Assembly (NCBI GenBank): GCA_024405155.1
Contig: JAKSPC010000001.1
Coordinates: 1 to 64,000 of the forward strand
Direction: 5' to 3'
From: Lachnospiraceae bacterium
GTDB taxonomy: Bacteria; Bacillota; Clostridia; Lachnospirales; Lachnospiraceae
Length of the DNA: 64,000 nt
Shown here: positions 16,381-24,407 of the stretch, piece after piece
Layout of the letters: each line of letters opens with the position of its first letter
Position numbering within the stretch: position 1 is the stretch's first letter
Notes under the pieces: model-generated
Databases searched by the model: none
Seen by the model: only the letters and a program-made list of their open reading frames with translations
Told to the model about the DNA's origin: nothing
Translations under genes and position numbers: made by a program

Positions 16381-17184
16381 ATGTTTTATTTTCTGATGAA
16401 AGCCATTACGGCGTACCACTGGATCCTTATCCTTGCTGCGGTGATCCCTGCGGCAGTACTGATGGTAAAGGTCTACAAGAGCGACTACATTGAGAAGGAG
16501 AGCACTGCCATTCTGTGGCGCCTTGTAAGAGCCGGCATCCTCTCCGCGCTTCTGGCACTGGTAGAAGAGACCATCGGTCAGGCCGTCCTTACCCGGTTCA
16601 TTCCTCAGGACGACAAGCGGTTCGACATCATCATGTTCTTCGTGGTGGTCGCCGTTTCCGAGGAAAGCTCCAAGTACATCTTCATGAAGCGGGAGAGCTG
16701 GAACGATCCGGAATTCAACTGCCTCTATGACGGCGTGGTCTACGCGGTATTTACTTCTCTCGGCTTTGCCTTGTGGGAGAACATCCAGTACGTATTAAGC
16801 TACGGATTTTCCACCGCGCTGGTCCGTGCCGTTACCGCCATTCCTGGGCATGCCAGCTTCGGCGTGTTCATGGGCGTGTTTTACGGTCTTGCAAAAAAGA
16901 GCGACGTGGCCGGAGAAAAGGGAAAATGCATTCTTTTCAAGGTGCTGGCCCTTCTTGCCCCCGTGCTGATGCACGGTTCCTATGATTATCTGGCGACAAG
17001 GAGCGAAGATCTGGGAGAGGGTCCCTTCTTTGCCTTTGTGGTGGTTCTGTTCGTCCTTGCGTACGTGATCGTTCATTTCACGGCGAAGAAGGATCACTAT
17101 CTGGACGGTTCCCTTACCGGTCGTCAGGCACCCCGTACCGACAACGTGGTGTGGACCGACAAGGAACACAGCGACCGTCAGTGA
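16381..17184 (+). CDS. prsW: PrsW-type intramembrane metalloprotease
   Basis: A 267-residue membrane protein of peptidase family M82 / CPBP-like fold. The motifs in order are SEESSKYIFMK (EExxK-type metal site), CLYDGVVYAVFTSLGFALWENI, IPGHASFGVFMGVFYG, and LMHGSYDYL with the late His. B. subtilis PrsW makes the first cut in anti-sigma factor RsiW; no anti-sigma gene is adjacent here, so the substrate is unknown. GGAGGTG precedes ATG 16381. HflX follows seven bases after the stop. Confidence 0.88.
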   Translation: MFYFLMKAITAYHWILILAAVIPAAVLMVKVYKSDYIEKESTAILWRLVRAGILSALLALVEETIGQAVLTRFIPQDDKRFDIIMFFVVVAVSEESSKYIFMKRESWNDPEFNCLYDGVVYAVFTSLGFALWENIQYVLSYGFSTALVRAVTAIPGHASFGVFMGVFYGLAKKSDVAGEKGKCILFKVLALLAPVLMHGSYDYLATRSEDLGEGPFFAFVVVLFVLAYVIVHFTAKKDHYLDGSLTGRQAPRTDNVVWTDKEHSDRQ

Positions 17185-17191
17185 GGTGTTC

Positions 17192-18517
17192 ATGGAACGG
17201 GTGCTGCTGATTGGAGTTTTTGAGACGGAAAAGGCGTCCCGGGGCGATGACGTGCGCTTCGAGATGTCCATGAAAGAGCTGGATGCCCTGGTCTCCGCCT
17301 GCGAAATGAAGCCGGTGGGAATGTCTGTGCAGCAGATGCCGCTTGCCAACAAGGCCACCTACGTGGGGGCGGGAAAACTTTCGGAGATCCAGGCGCGGCT
17401 TCAGGAACTGTCGGCAGACGGCATCGTGGCAAACGATACTCTGACGCCCACCCAGCTTCGGAACCTTTCCAAAGAACTGAAAGTGGAAGTGATGGACCGG
17501 ACGGCCCTCATTCTGGAGATCTTTAAGAAAAGGGCAAGGAGCCGGGAAGCCAGGCTTCAGGTGGAACTTGCCCATCTGCAGTACATTAAGCCCCGTCTCA
17601 TCGGCATGTGGGAGAAGCAGAACCGTCAGGGCGGCGGTTCCGGCGCCACGTCTGCCAAGGGCGAAGGCGAGACCCAGCTGGAACTGGACCGCCGGCAGAT
17701 CGACCACCGGCTCGTGGAACTTCGGAAAAACCTGAAAGTGGTGGAGCAGGAACGGCAGACCCAGCGAAAGAAGCGGCAGAGGTCCCGGCTTCCGCTGGTG
17801 AGTCTTATCGGCTATACCAACGTGGGAAAATCCGCCATCATGAACGGAATGCTGAGGCGGTTCGGGATGAAGACCGGGAGCGAAAAGGACGTGTTTGAGG
17901 AAAATATGCTTTTTGCCACGCTGGACACCTCCATCCGGAAGATCGAAACGGGAGACAACCGGGATTTTATGCTTTCTGATACGGTAGGCTTTGTCAACAA
18001 ACTGCCCACCGGCCTCATCGAGGCGTTCAAGTCCACGCTGGAGGAACTTACGGAAGCGGATCTTCTGCTGCACGTCATTGACGTTTCCGATCCGGAGTAT
18101 CACGACCGCATGGCCGTGACCGAAGACATGATCAAAGAGCTGGGCGCGGGTGACATTCCCGTGATCTACGTTTACAACAAGGCGGATGCCGCCTATCCGC
18201 CGGTGGAATACCCCCGCGTCGTTTCGGAGCGGGCAGACGGTTCCGGAAAGCCGGCAAAGAGCATTTATATCTGTGCCAGGGAGGAGTCCTCCATCGAGGC
18301 GCTCTCTCTTCTGATCGCGGATACGGTCTACGGCGACTACCGGGAAGTGACCATGCAGATCCCCTTCGACAAGGGGGGTGTTGCTTCTTATCTGCAGCAG
18401 AACGCCGTGGTGCTTTCCACGGAGTACAACGAAACGGGTACCCGGATCACGGCACGCTGTCACAGGGCGGACATTGAAAAATACCATATGTACGTTATCC
18501 CGAAGGGCAGATCATGA
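17192..18517 (+). CDS. hflX: Ribosome-associated GTPase HflX
   Basis: A 441-residue HflX. The N-terminal domain contains NKATYVGAGKLSEIQ and NDTLTPTQLRNLSKELKVEVMDR; the linker has the glycine-rich GGGSGATSAKGEGETQLE with RR/Q helices. The G domain shows GYTNVGKS (G1), DTVGFVNKLP (G3) and NKAD (G4). HflX splits stalled or hibernating 70S ribosomes, especially under stress. ATG 17192 is used, with GAGGTG just before it; a GTG at 17186 is possible. Likely co-transcribed with prsW. Confidence 0.93.
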   Translation: MERVLLIGVFETEKASRGDDVRFEMSMKELDALVSACEMKPVGMSVQQMPLANKATYVGAGKLSEIQARLQELSADGIVANDTLTPTQLRNLSKELKVEVMDRTALILEIFKKRARSREARLQVELAHLQYIKPRLIGMWEKQNRQGGGSGATSAKGEGETQLELDRRQIDHRLVELRKNLKVVEQERQTQRKKRQRSRLPLVSLIGYTNVGKSAIMNGMLRRFGMKTGSEKDVFEENMLFATLDTSIRKIETGDNRDFMLSDTVGFVNKLPTGLIEAFKSTLEELTEADLLLHVIDVSDPEYHDRMAVTEDMIKELGAGDIPVIYVYNKADAAYPPVEYPRVVSERADGSGKPAKSIYICAREESSIEALSLLIADTVYGDYREVTMQIPFDKGGVASYLQQNAVVLSTEYNETGTRITARCHRADIEKYHMYVIPKGRS

Positions 18518-18587
18518 CGGTCATCAGGGAAGTCAGTCGGCAGGATCCAGGGGATCTGCCATTATTTAAGCAATCAGAAAAGCGGGG

Positions 18588-18613
18588 AAAAGCGGGTGCG
18601 CTTCACCCGCTTT
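18588..18613 (+). terminator. Hairpin after hflX
   Basis: AAAGCGGGTG-type stem (18588-18598) pairs with CACCCGCTTT (18604-18613) around a five-base loop. The T run is short, so it may be a weak terminator. Confidence 0.5.
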
Positions 18614-18699
18614 GACTGTATCGACAGCAAAGAGACCGCTGCCTTGCTTTTTCGGCGCCCGTAAGGCAAAAACCGCAAACCAAAGCGGCGGAGCGTGAT

Positions 18700-18758
18700 G
18701 GGAATATTGCTTTATGAGGGGAATATTGCTTGTAGAAAAAGAAGGAAGCGGGTATAAT
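18700..18758 (+). promoter_or_regulatory. Promoter and direct-repeat operator of the corrinoid cassette
   Basis: TTGTAG (18730-18735), 17-bp spacer and TATAAT (18753-18758). Two direct copies of GGAATATTGCT begin at 18701 and 18720, 19 bp apart, and the second touches the -35. Each has an AATATT dyad core. This is a plausible site for a dimeric regulator binding the same helix face. Confidence 0.55.
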
Positions 18759-18822
18759 CATACACTGAATGTGGGTCGCCGGAAGGCCGGCGGATACGGA
18801 TGATACGAAAAGGAGAAGAAAG

Positions 18823-19470
18823 ATGAAAGAGATCATCAGACAGATCGCAGAAGCTGTAGAGAACGGCAAGGCTAAACTTATCAAAGAGCTCGTTCCCCAG
18901 GCCATTGAGGAAGGCTGCTCCGCACAGGAGATCCTTGGTGAAGGTCTGCTTCCCGGCATGGGCGTGATCGGCGATAAATTCTCAAAGAATGAGGTCTTCG
19001 TTCCCGAGGTACTGGTTTCGGCCAGAGCCATGAACAAGGGCGTGGAACTCATCAAGCCCCTTCTGCAGGCAGAAGGACAGACCTCCATCGGTAAGGTCTG
19101 CATCGGCACCGTGGAAGGAGACCTGCATGACATCGGCAAGAACATCGTAAAACTGATGATGGAGAGCCGCAATATCGAAGTAGTGGATCTGGGGGCGGAC
19201 GTTTCCGCAGACAGATTCGTGGAAGCCGTAAAGAACGAGGGCTGCGAAGTGGTCGCTCTTTCCGCACTGCTTACCACCACCATGCCGGTGATGGGCGACG
19301 TGATCAAAGCCCTTACCGAAGCCGGGCTTCGGGACAAAGTGAAGGTCATGATCGGCGGCGCACCGGTAAATCAGCAGTTTGCGGACATGATCGGTGCCGA
19401 TATCTATACGGATGACGGCGCACAGGCCGGACTTGCCTGCGAGAAGGCGTTAAAGGAGATGCATGCTTAA
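18823..19470 (+). CDS. Corrinoid (B12-binding) methyl carrier protein
   Basis: A 215-residue two-domain corrinoid protein of the MtbC/MtmC/MetH-like type. Residues 1-85 are the helical cap; the Rossmann B12 domain contains D100-x-H102-x-x-G105 (GDLHDIGKN), whose His replaces the lower axial ligand of cobalt, then SALLTTTMPVM and GGAPV. It carries a methyl group on Co(III) between two methyltransferases. ATG 18823 has AGGAG seven bases upstream. Its end overlaps the activator gene by eight bases, so the two are coupled. Confidence 0.92.
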   Translation: MKEIIRQIAEAVENGKAKLIKELVPQAIEEGCSAQEILGEGLLPGMGVIGDKFSKNEVFVPEVLVSARAMNKGVELIKPLLQAEGQTSIGKVCIGTVEGDLHDIGKNIVKLMMESRNIEVVDLGADVSADRFVEAVKNEGCEVVALSALLTTTMPVMGDVIKALTEAGLRDKVKVMIGGAPVNQQFADMIGADIYTDDGAQAGLACEKALKEMHA

Positions 19471-20890
19471 TATCAAGGTCATTTACGAGGGCACGGAAAG
19501 AGACCTTTCCGTGCCTTTTGATTCCAAAAGAACGTTAAAGGATATCCTGGAAGATGCCGGGATGGCAGTGAGCGCTCCCTGCGGCGGCATGGGGATCTGC
19601 GGCCGGTGCATGGTGAACGTGGACGGAAAAGAGGAGCTTGCCTGCACCTATGTGCCGGAGAAGGACATGACCGTAACGGTATCCCGCCGGAAAAACGATG
19701 TGGTAAAAAGCGCGCCGGAGCTGGGAGAACTTCCCGACGTGGGCGTGCCTCTTGGGCTCGGACTGGCCCTGGATCTGGGCACCACCACCGTGGCGGCATT
19801 CCTGTATGATCTTCAGAGCGGGAAATGTCTGGGTATGACCGGCGCGGAAAATGCCCAGAGACGGTTCGGCGCCGACGTGATCAGCCGTATCCGTTATGCG
19901 GAAAACGACAGAAAGATGCTGCAGCTTACCTCGCTCATCCGGGAGCAGGTCTTCGACCTGGGAATGGAGCTCTGCGCGGCGGCTTCCACGAAAGAGAAGC
20001 AGTATGGCATGCAGGACATCCGTTACATAAGCATTGCGGGAAACACCGTGATGCAGTCTCTGTTTGCGGCCATTACGCCGAAACCCATCGGAGAGGCGCC
20101 CTTTACGCCCATCTCCCTTTTTGGCGAAGAACTGGTGGCGGAGCCCACCATGTATTACTGCCCCTGCATTTCCGGGTACGTGGGCGGAGACATTACGGCC
20201 GGCATCTTAAGCACCGGCATTTATGAAGCCGATGAGACCGTGCTCCTCATGGACCTGGGCACCAACTGCGAGTTTGCCCTGGGAGACCGGAACGGATTCT
20301 TCTGTGTCAGCGCGCCGGCGGGACCTTCCTTCGGCCGCGGTGCCGGTTCCGATCAGCTTCACGGCAGTGAATTCATTTCCCTGGCGGCACGTTTCCTTAC
20401 GGAAGGCGTGATCGACGAGACCGGCAGGTTCTACGGGGATAAGTACCGGGAAAAGCACGGGGAAGAACTGAAAAAGCGCGCCCTTAAGAAGGCGGTTTTT
20501 GATGCGGAAAGCTATATGAAACAGCTGGCTTCGGATATCCGGTCCCTGCAGCTGGCGAAAGCTGCCGTGGGCGGCGCTCTGGGGACCATCTTCCGGGAGA
20601 GCGGCATTTCGGCGGATGATGTGAAAAGAGTCTATGTGGCCGGCGGTTTCGGGTCCTTCCTGGATCCGGAAAGTGCCTTTACTCTGGGCCTGTTCCCGGA
20701 AGCCTTCCGCGGCAAAGTCGTCATGACGGGAAACAGCGCGGGAGAGGGCGCCTGTCTGGCACTCAGGCAGGAGAACCGGGAGATCCTGAAAAAGATCGCG
20801 GGGATCTGTACTTACAGGGAACTTTCCGGTTCCAAAGTGTTTGATGAGGAATATATCGAAGCCATGTGCTTCGGACAGCCGGAAGAATAA
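19463..20890 (+). CDS. RACo-type corrinoid activation protein (ASKHA ATPase with 2Fe-2S domain)
   Basis: A 475-residue reductive activator of corrinoid proteins. The N-terminal ferredoxin domain has Cys40, Cys46, Cys49 and Cys61 for a 2Fe-2S cluster. The ASKHA fold (DUF4445) begins at LALDLGTTTVAAFLYD, with the second phosphate motif at LLMDLGTNCEFAL and VYVAGGFGSF near the end. It uses ATP to drive reduction of oxidised Co(II) back to Co(I). Gene overlap with the carrier protein points to a dedicated partner. Confidence 0.9.
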   Translation: MLNIKVIYEGTERDLSVPFDSKRTLKDILEDAGMAVSAPCGGMGICGRCMVNVDGKEELACTYVPEKDMTVTVSRRKNDVVKSAPELGELPDVGVPLGLGLALDLGTTTVAAFLYDLQSGKCLGMTGAENAQRRFGADVISRIRYAENDRKMLQLTSLIREQVFDLGMELCAAASTKEKQYGMQDIRYISIAGNTVMQSLFAAITPKPIGEAPFTPISLFGEELVAEPTMYYCPCISGYVGGDITAGILSTGIYEADETVLLMDLGTNCEFALGDRNGFFCVSAPAGPSFGRGAGSDQLHGSEFISLAARFLTEGVIDETGRFYGDKYREKHGEELKKRALKKAVFDAESYMKQLASDIRSLQLAKAAVGGALGTIFRESGISADDVKRVYVAGGFGSFLDPESAFTLGLFPEAFRGKVVMTGNSAGEGACLALRQENREILKKIAGICTYRELSGSKVFDEEYIEAMCFGQPEE

Positions 20891-20913
20891 GACCGGCGAA
20901 AAGGAGAAAAGAT

Positions 20914-21768
20914 ATGGGAAAGATCACACTTCTTGACGGCGCCACCGGCACACAGCTGTGGGCGAAAGCGGAAGAAAACGGGTTTAAGAAAGATCCGGTA
21001 TGGAAGTATAACATCGAGCATCCGGAGATCGTTCTGGAGGTGGAAAAAGCCTACGTGGCAGCAGGTTCACAGATCATCACCACCAACACGTTTTCCGTAA
21101 ACGGTCCGGCGCTGAAGAAGTCATCTTCCTACGGCGTTTCGGAAGTGGTGGAAGCCGCCATGAAGATCGCAAAGGAGGCCGTTTCCGGCACCGATACCAA
21201 AGTGGCGCTGGACGTGGGACCTCTCATGGAGTTCATGGAGCCCTACGGCGACCTGGAAGAGGATGAAGTGCGTGAGATCTATCGGGAGATCTGCGAGGCA
21301 GCATTTTCGGCAGAGGCAGGAAGCCCGGACGTCATCATTCTGGAGACCTTCATCGATCTGGGAATGCTTGCCGTGGCGGCGGAGGAAGCCGTGAAATTCG
21401 GTGTTCCCGTAATGTGTTCCATGTCTTTTGAAAAGATCGGAAAGACCATCATGGGAAATTCCGTGCAGGATATGATCGATTCCCTCACGCCTCTTGGTGT
21501 GGCAGCCGTTGGCGCCAACTGTTCCCTGGGACCGGCCATGCTTCTTCCCGTGATCCGGGAGTTTTCGGAAAAGTCATCCCTGCCCGTTTTCTTTAAGCCA
21601 AACGCCGGCCTTCCCGTGGTGGGTGCCGACGGCAAAGAAACGTCCGTATTTGATGCGGATGCGTTTGTAAAAGAGATCGCTCCGGCGCTTTCGCTGGTAT
21701 CCTTCGCGGGCGCCTGCTGCGGCAGTTCACCGGAATATATCAGAAAATTAAAAGCGGCCATCAACTAG
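20914..21768 (+). CDS. Homocysteine S-methyltransferase domain protein
   Basis: A 284-residue single-domain protein of the S-methyl_trans family (PF02574), matching the first module of MetH. It starts GKITLLDGATGTQLW; zinc ligands are Cys203 (GANCSLG) and Cys268-Cys269 (GACCGSS). ATG 20914 follows AAGGAG by seven bases. With the corrinoid carrier and RACo upstream it could transfer a methyl group from the corrinoid to homocysteine. Neither the folate-binding module of MetH nor an MttB-type donor enzyme is encoded here, so the methyl source is unknown. Confidence 0.85.
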   Translation: MGKITLLDGATGTQLWAKAEENGFKKDPVWKYNIEHPEIVLEVEKAYVAAGSQIITTNTFSVNGPALKKSSSYGVSEVVEAAMKIAKEAVSGTDTKVALDVGPLMEFMEPYGDLEEDEVREIYREICEAAFSAEAGSPDVIILETFIDLGMLAVAAEEAVKFGVPVMCSMSFEKIGKTIMGNSVQDMIDSLTPLGVAAVGANCSLGPAMLLPVIREFSEKSSLPVFFKPNAGLPVVGADGKETSVFDADAFVKEIAPALSLVSFAGACCGSSPEYIRKLKAAIN

Positions 21769-21822
21769 TATGATACAGGGGTGAAAACCCGCATGCGACA
21801 GATTGCGCTGCATAATCAAACA

Positions 21823-21885
21823 AAAAAATCCCCCTGAGGCTGATCCGGCCACACACCCGGATCTTCCCGCAAGGGGGATTTTTAT
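21823..21885. terminator. Strong bidirectional terminator
   Basis: An A-run followed by TCCCCCT pairs with AGGGGGA followed by a T-run; an inner perfect stem GATCCGG/CCGGATC sits between. It works in either direction and separates the corrinoid cassette from the convergent PAP2 gene. Confidence 0.85.
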
Positions 21886-21889
21886 GGAT

Positions 21890-22054
21890 ATACATATAAT
21901 ATGCTCATTTTTCCCTGATTATATGTATTTTTTTGACTGATATCTCTGCTGAATGCATATAATAGCCTGATTTCTTTTCAATTATATGTATTGAAGTAAA
22001 AAAAAACGATGAAAAATACATATAATTAACCCGTTTTCTCTCAATTATATGTAG
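21890..22054. repeat. Inverted half-repeat array A, ATACATATAAT family (three units)
   Basis: Left halves ATACATATAAT, ATGCATATAAT and ATACATATAAT start at 21890, 21953 and 22016; inverse halves ATTATATGTAT (last one ending in G) start at 21918, 21981 and 22044. Every inner spacer is 17 nt and every linker 24 nt, so the period is exactly 63 bp. Spacers and linkers share no sequence with each other. The array lies between a terminator and the 3' end of the PAP2 gene. Confidence 0.9.
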
Positions 22055-22056
22055 TT

Positions 22057-23028
22057 TTACTTTTCTGTAGCCCTGGCTGCCTGCCGCTTGCGCGCCCATG
22101 CCTCGAACTTGAGTGCCAAAGCCGGATATACGGTCATGAAAGCGGCGTTGTTCAGCGCAAAGAAGAAGAAATAGGCGGCGCCCACGCCAATGGCCTTGGC
22201 GCCGGGGATCACGATGCAGAGCTGAATGAAGATGTACAGAAGACCGCCCACCAGACTGCGCAGCACCTTTTCCATGGGTGTGCCGTCCGTGGAGAACTTC
22301 ACGAACCTTCTTTCCAGGAACCAGCCGGCGATGAAACCGAAAAACGTGCCGGGATCCTTAAAACTGTCCACGGTCATCTTTTTGGGGTCCACCAGAAGCT
22401 TCCCGTCCACGTAGTCCATGGGATAGGGCTTGTAGTACAGATAGAGAAGAAGTGCCGCGCAGACAACTGCCGATACGATGAAGATCACGATGTCCAGCTG
22501 AGGCTTTTTATCTACCGCGGCAAGGAGCTTGTCCATAAGGAAGCCCATGAGCAGAGCGCATCCGGCACCGACGACCACGTCCTGGGGCGTATGAACGCCC
22601 ACGAAATTCCGGCCGAACATGACGATCAGGATCATGACCATGCAGAACACGACGAACCCTTTGTATTTCTTATAGGAATAAGCAAGGCCGCCCCAGAAAC
22701 CGCCGGCACAGGTGCTGTGGCCGCTGGGGAAGGAATAGCCGGTAGCCCCCGACATGACGGATTCCAGCGGCTTTACCCGGGGATCACGGATCCAGGGACG
22801 ATAAACGCAGAAAGTCGCTTTCAGAAAAGAGCCCACCAGCATGGAACCGCCCAGAGAAAACGCCACCTGGCTGGCCTTTCTTTTATTCACGGTCCAGAAC
22901 AGGATCAGAATGGGCACGACGATCCAGTAGTCCACGGAAATGGTAACGATAAAAGAGAAAAAGCTGTCGAACCTTCCGCCGCTCATTTCCCTTAACTTCT
23001 GCAGCAACAGTAAATACTCGATATCCAT
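22057..23028 (-). CDS. PAP2 family membrane phosphatase
   Basis: A 323-residue membrane protein with phosphatidic-acid-phosphatase motifs: KATFCVYRP (residues 70-78), PSGHS (101-105) and GRNFVGVHTPQDV carrying the catalytic Arg, His and Asp. It probably dephosphorylates an isoprenyl or lipid phosphate at the outer face of the membrane. Several extra helices follow the catalytic domain. ATG 23028 is favoured over an upstream ATG at 23046 because AGGAG lies seven bases before it. Its 3' end abuts repeat array A. Confidence 0.88.
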   Translation of the reverse strand: MDIEYLLLLQKLREMSGGRFDSFFSFIVTISVDYWIVVPILILFWTVNKRKASQVAFSLGGSMLVGSFLKATFCVYRPWIRDPRVKPLESVMSGATGYSFPSGHSTCAGGFWGGLAYSYKKYKGFVVFCMVMILIVMFGRNFVGVHTPQDVVVGAGCALLMGFLMDKLLAAVDKKPQLDIVIFIVSAVVCAALLLYLYYKPYPMDYVDGKLLVDPKKMTVDSFKDPGTFFGFIAGWFLERRFVKFSTDGTPMEKVLRSLVGGLLYIFIQLCIVIPGAKAIGVGAAYFFFFALNNAAFMTVYPALALKFEAWARKRQAARATEK

Positions 23029-23130
23029 AAACGGTCTCCTGAACAAATGATGAAGATAGGTTAGCAGAAAAACGTGCGGGCGTCAACGCCGGCGTGCATA
23101 TTCGTACTATGCATATGGAAGTGACACTGT

Positions 23131-23136
23131 TATAAT
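23131..23136 (+). promoter_or_regulatory. -10 element upstream of the aldo/keto reductase leader
   Basis: TATAAT at 23131-23136; the -35 region is weak. Transcription would begin near 23143, just before the hairpin element at 23149. Confidence 0.5.
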
Positions 23137-23148
23137 GAACCTGATACA

Positions 23149-23252
23149 GCGCCGGTGGATTGCGAGCTGTGCGTGCTTTGCAGCGAGTTTCGCAGCGAAG
23201 CGAGAACTGTTTGAAGCTGCAAACACGCACCGAAGCATGGTACCGCCGGCGC
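23149..23252 (+). repeat. Covarying hairpin element, copy 1 (mRNA leader position)
   Basis: The outer stem GCGCCGG (23149-23155) pairs with CCGGCGC (23246-23252). A long inner stem pairs GTGCGTG-C-TTTGCAGC with GCTGCAAA-CACGCAC, with one bulged base, and a small GC-rich hairpin forms the tip. Copies 2 (53040-53147, opposite strand) and 3 (57666-57759) have the same fold with changed but still complementary stems. It lies between the likely transcription start and the ribosome site of the downstream gene. Confidence 0.7.
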
Positions 23253-23279
23253 GTGGCATGGCTTTGAGAGGAGTATTCC

Positions 23280-24392
23280 ATGAAGAAACTTGGTTTTGGC
23301 ATGATGCGTCTCCCGCTTCTTCCCGGCGGCACGGACAAGGACATCGATAAAGAAGCGGCAAAGGCAATGATCGACGCGTTTCTCGCGGCGGGCTTTACTT
23401 ATTTTGATACGGCTTACCCCTATCACAGAGGCGCCTCCGAGAAAGTTTTCGGCGAGCTGGTGGCGGACCGGTACGACAGAAGCGCCTACACGGTAACGGA
23501 TAAGCTTCCCGTGTGGCTTTTAAACGAGCCTGCGGACTGCGAAAAGATCTTTGAAAAGCAGATGGAGCGGACTCACGCGCAGTATTTCGACTGGTATCTG
23601 CTGCACGCACTGGGCAGTCAGTCCTTCGCCATTCTGGAAAAGGCAGATGCCTTCAGCTTCATGAAGAAGCTGAAAGCCGAAGGAAAGATCAGGCACATCG
23701 GCTTTTCCTTCCACGGCGACGCGGCAACGCTGGAGCGTCTCCTTATGGAGCATCCCGAAATGGAAATGGTCCAGCTGCAGATCAATTATGCGGACTGGGA
23801 TTCCGAGACCGTTCAGGCCAGAAAGTGTTATGACCTGTGTGTGAAGTACGGAAAACCGGTGGTGGTCATGGAGCCGGTAAAGGGCGGCGCACTGGCAAAA
23901 GTGCCGGAGAAGATCGGCGCCATTCTTAAGGAAGCTGCTCCCGGAGCAACTCCCGCTTCCCTGGCGCTCCGTTTCGCGGGAACGCCCGAAAACGTGATGA
24001 TGGTGCTCTCCGGCATGAGCAACATGGCACAGCTAAAGGAAAACATGGCGGTCTTTGATGACTTTGAACCTCTTTCCGAAAAGGAGGCCGCGGCTGTCGG
24101 CGAAGCGGCGGAAGCATTCAACGACATGGTGGAGATCAAGTGCACCGCCTGCCGGTACTGTACGGAAGGCTGCCCCATGAACATCGCCATTCCGGAACAT
24201 TTCGCCAACTACAACGCGGCAAAGCTTTACGGATACGTTCCCAGCATGTCGAATTACTTTACCAGCCTGTGCGACAAGTCCGGCGCACCGTCCGCCTGCA
24301 TCGGCTGCGGCCAGTGCGAGGCGGTATGCCCGCAGCATCTTTCCATCATTGAAAATCTGGCGAAGGTGGATGAGTACTTTTCACAGAAGTGA
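23280..24392 (+). CDS. Aldo/keto reductase with C-terminal ferredoxin domain
   Basis: A 370-residue fusion. The TIM-barrel aldo/keto reductase part starts KKLGFGMMRLPLLP and shows the catalytic FDTAYPYHRGASE (Asp, Tyr) and IGFSFHG (His position). The C-terminal 110 residues bind two 4Fe-4S clusters: CTACRYCTEGCP and CIGCGQCEAVCPQ. This class is common in anaerobes, where electrons may come from ferredoxin or NAD(P)H; the substrate is unknown. GAGAGGAG precedes ATG 23280. Confidence 0.92.
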   Translation: MKKLGFGMMRLPLLPGGTDKDIDKEAAKAMIDAFLAAGFTYFDTAYPYHRGASEKVFGELVADRYDRSAYTVTDKLPVWLLNEPADCEKIFEKQMERTHAQYFDWYLLHALGSQSFAILEKADAFSFMKKLKAEGKIRHIGFSFHGDAATLERLLMEHPEMEMVQLQINYADWDSETVQARKCYDLCVKYGKPVVVMEPVKGGALAKVPEKIGAILKEAAPGATPASLALRFAGTPENVMMVLSGMSNMAQLKENMAVFDDFEPLSEKEAAAVGEAAEAFNDMVEIKCTACRYCTEGCPMNIAIPEHFANYNAAKLYGYVPSMSNYFTSLCDKSGAPSACIGCGQCEAVCPQHLSIIENLAKVDEYFSQK

Positions 24393-24407
24393 TTTTTGAG
24401 AAAACAA

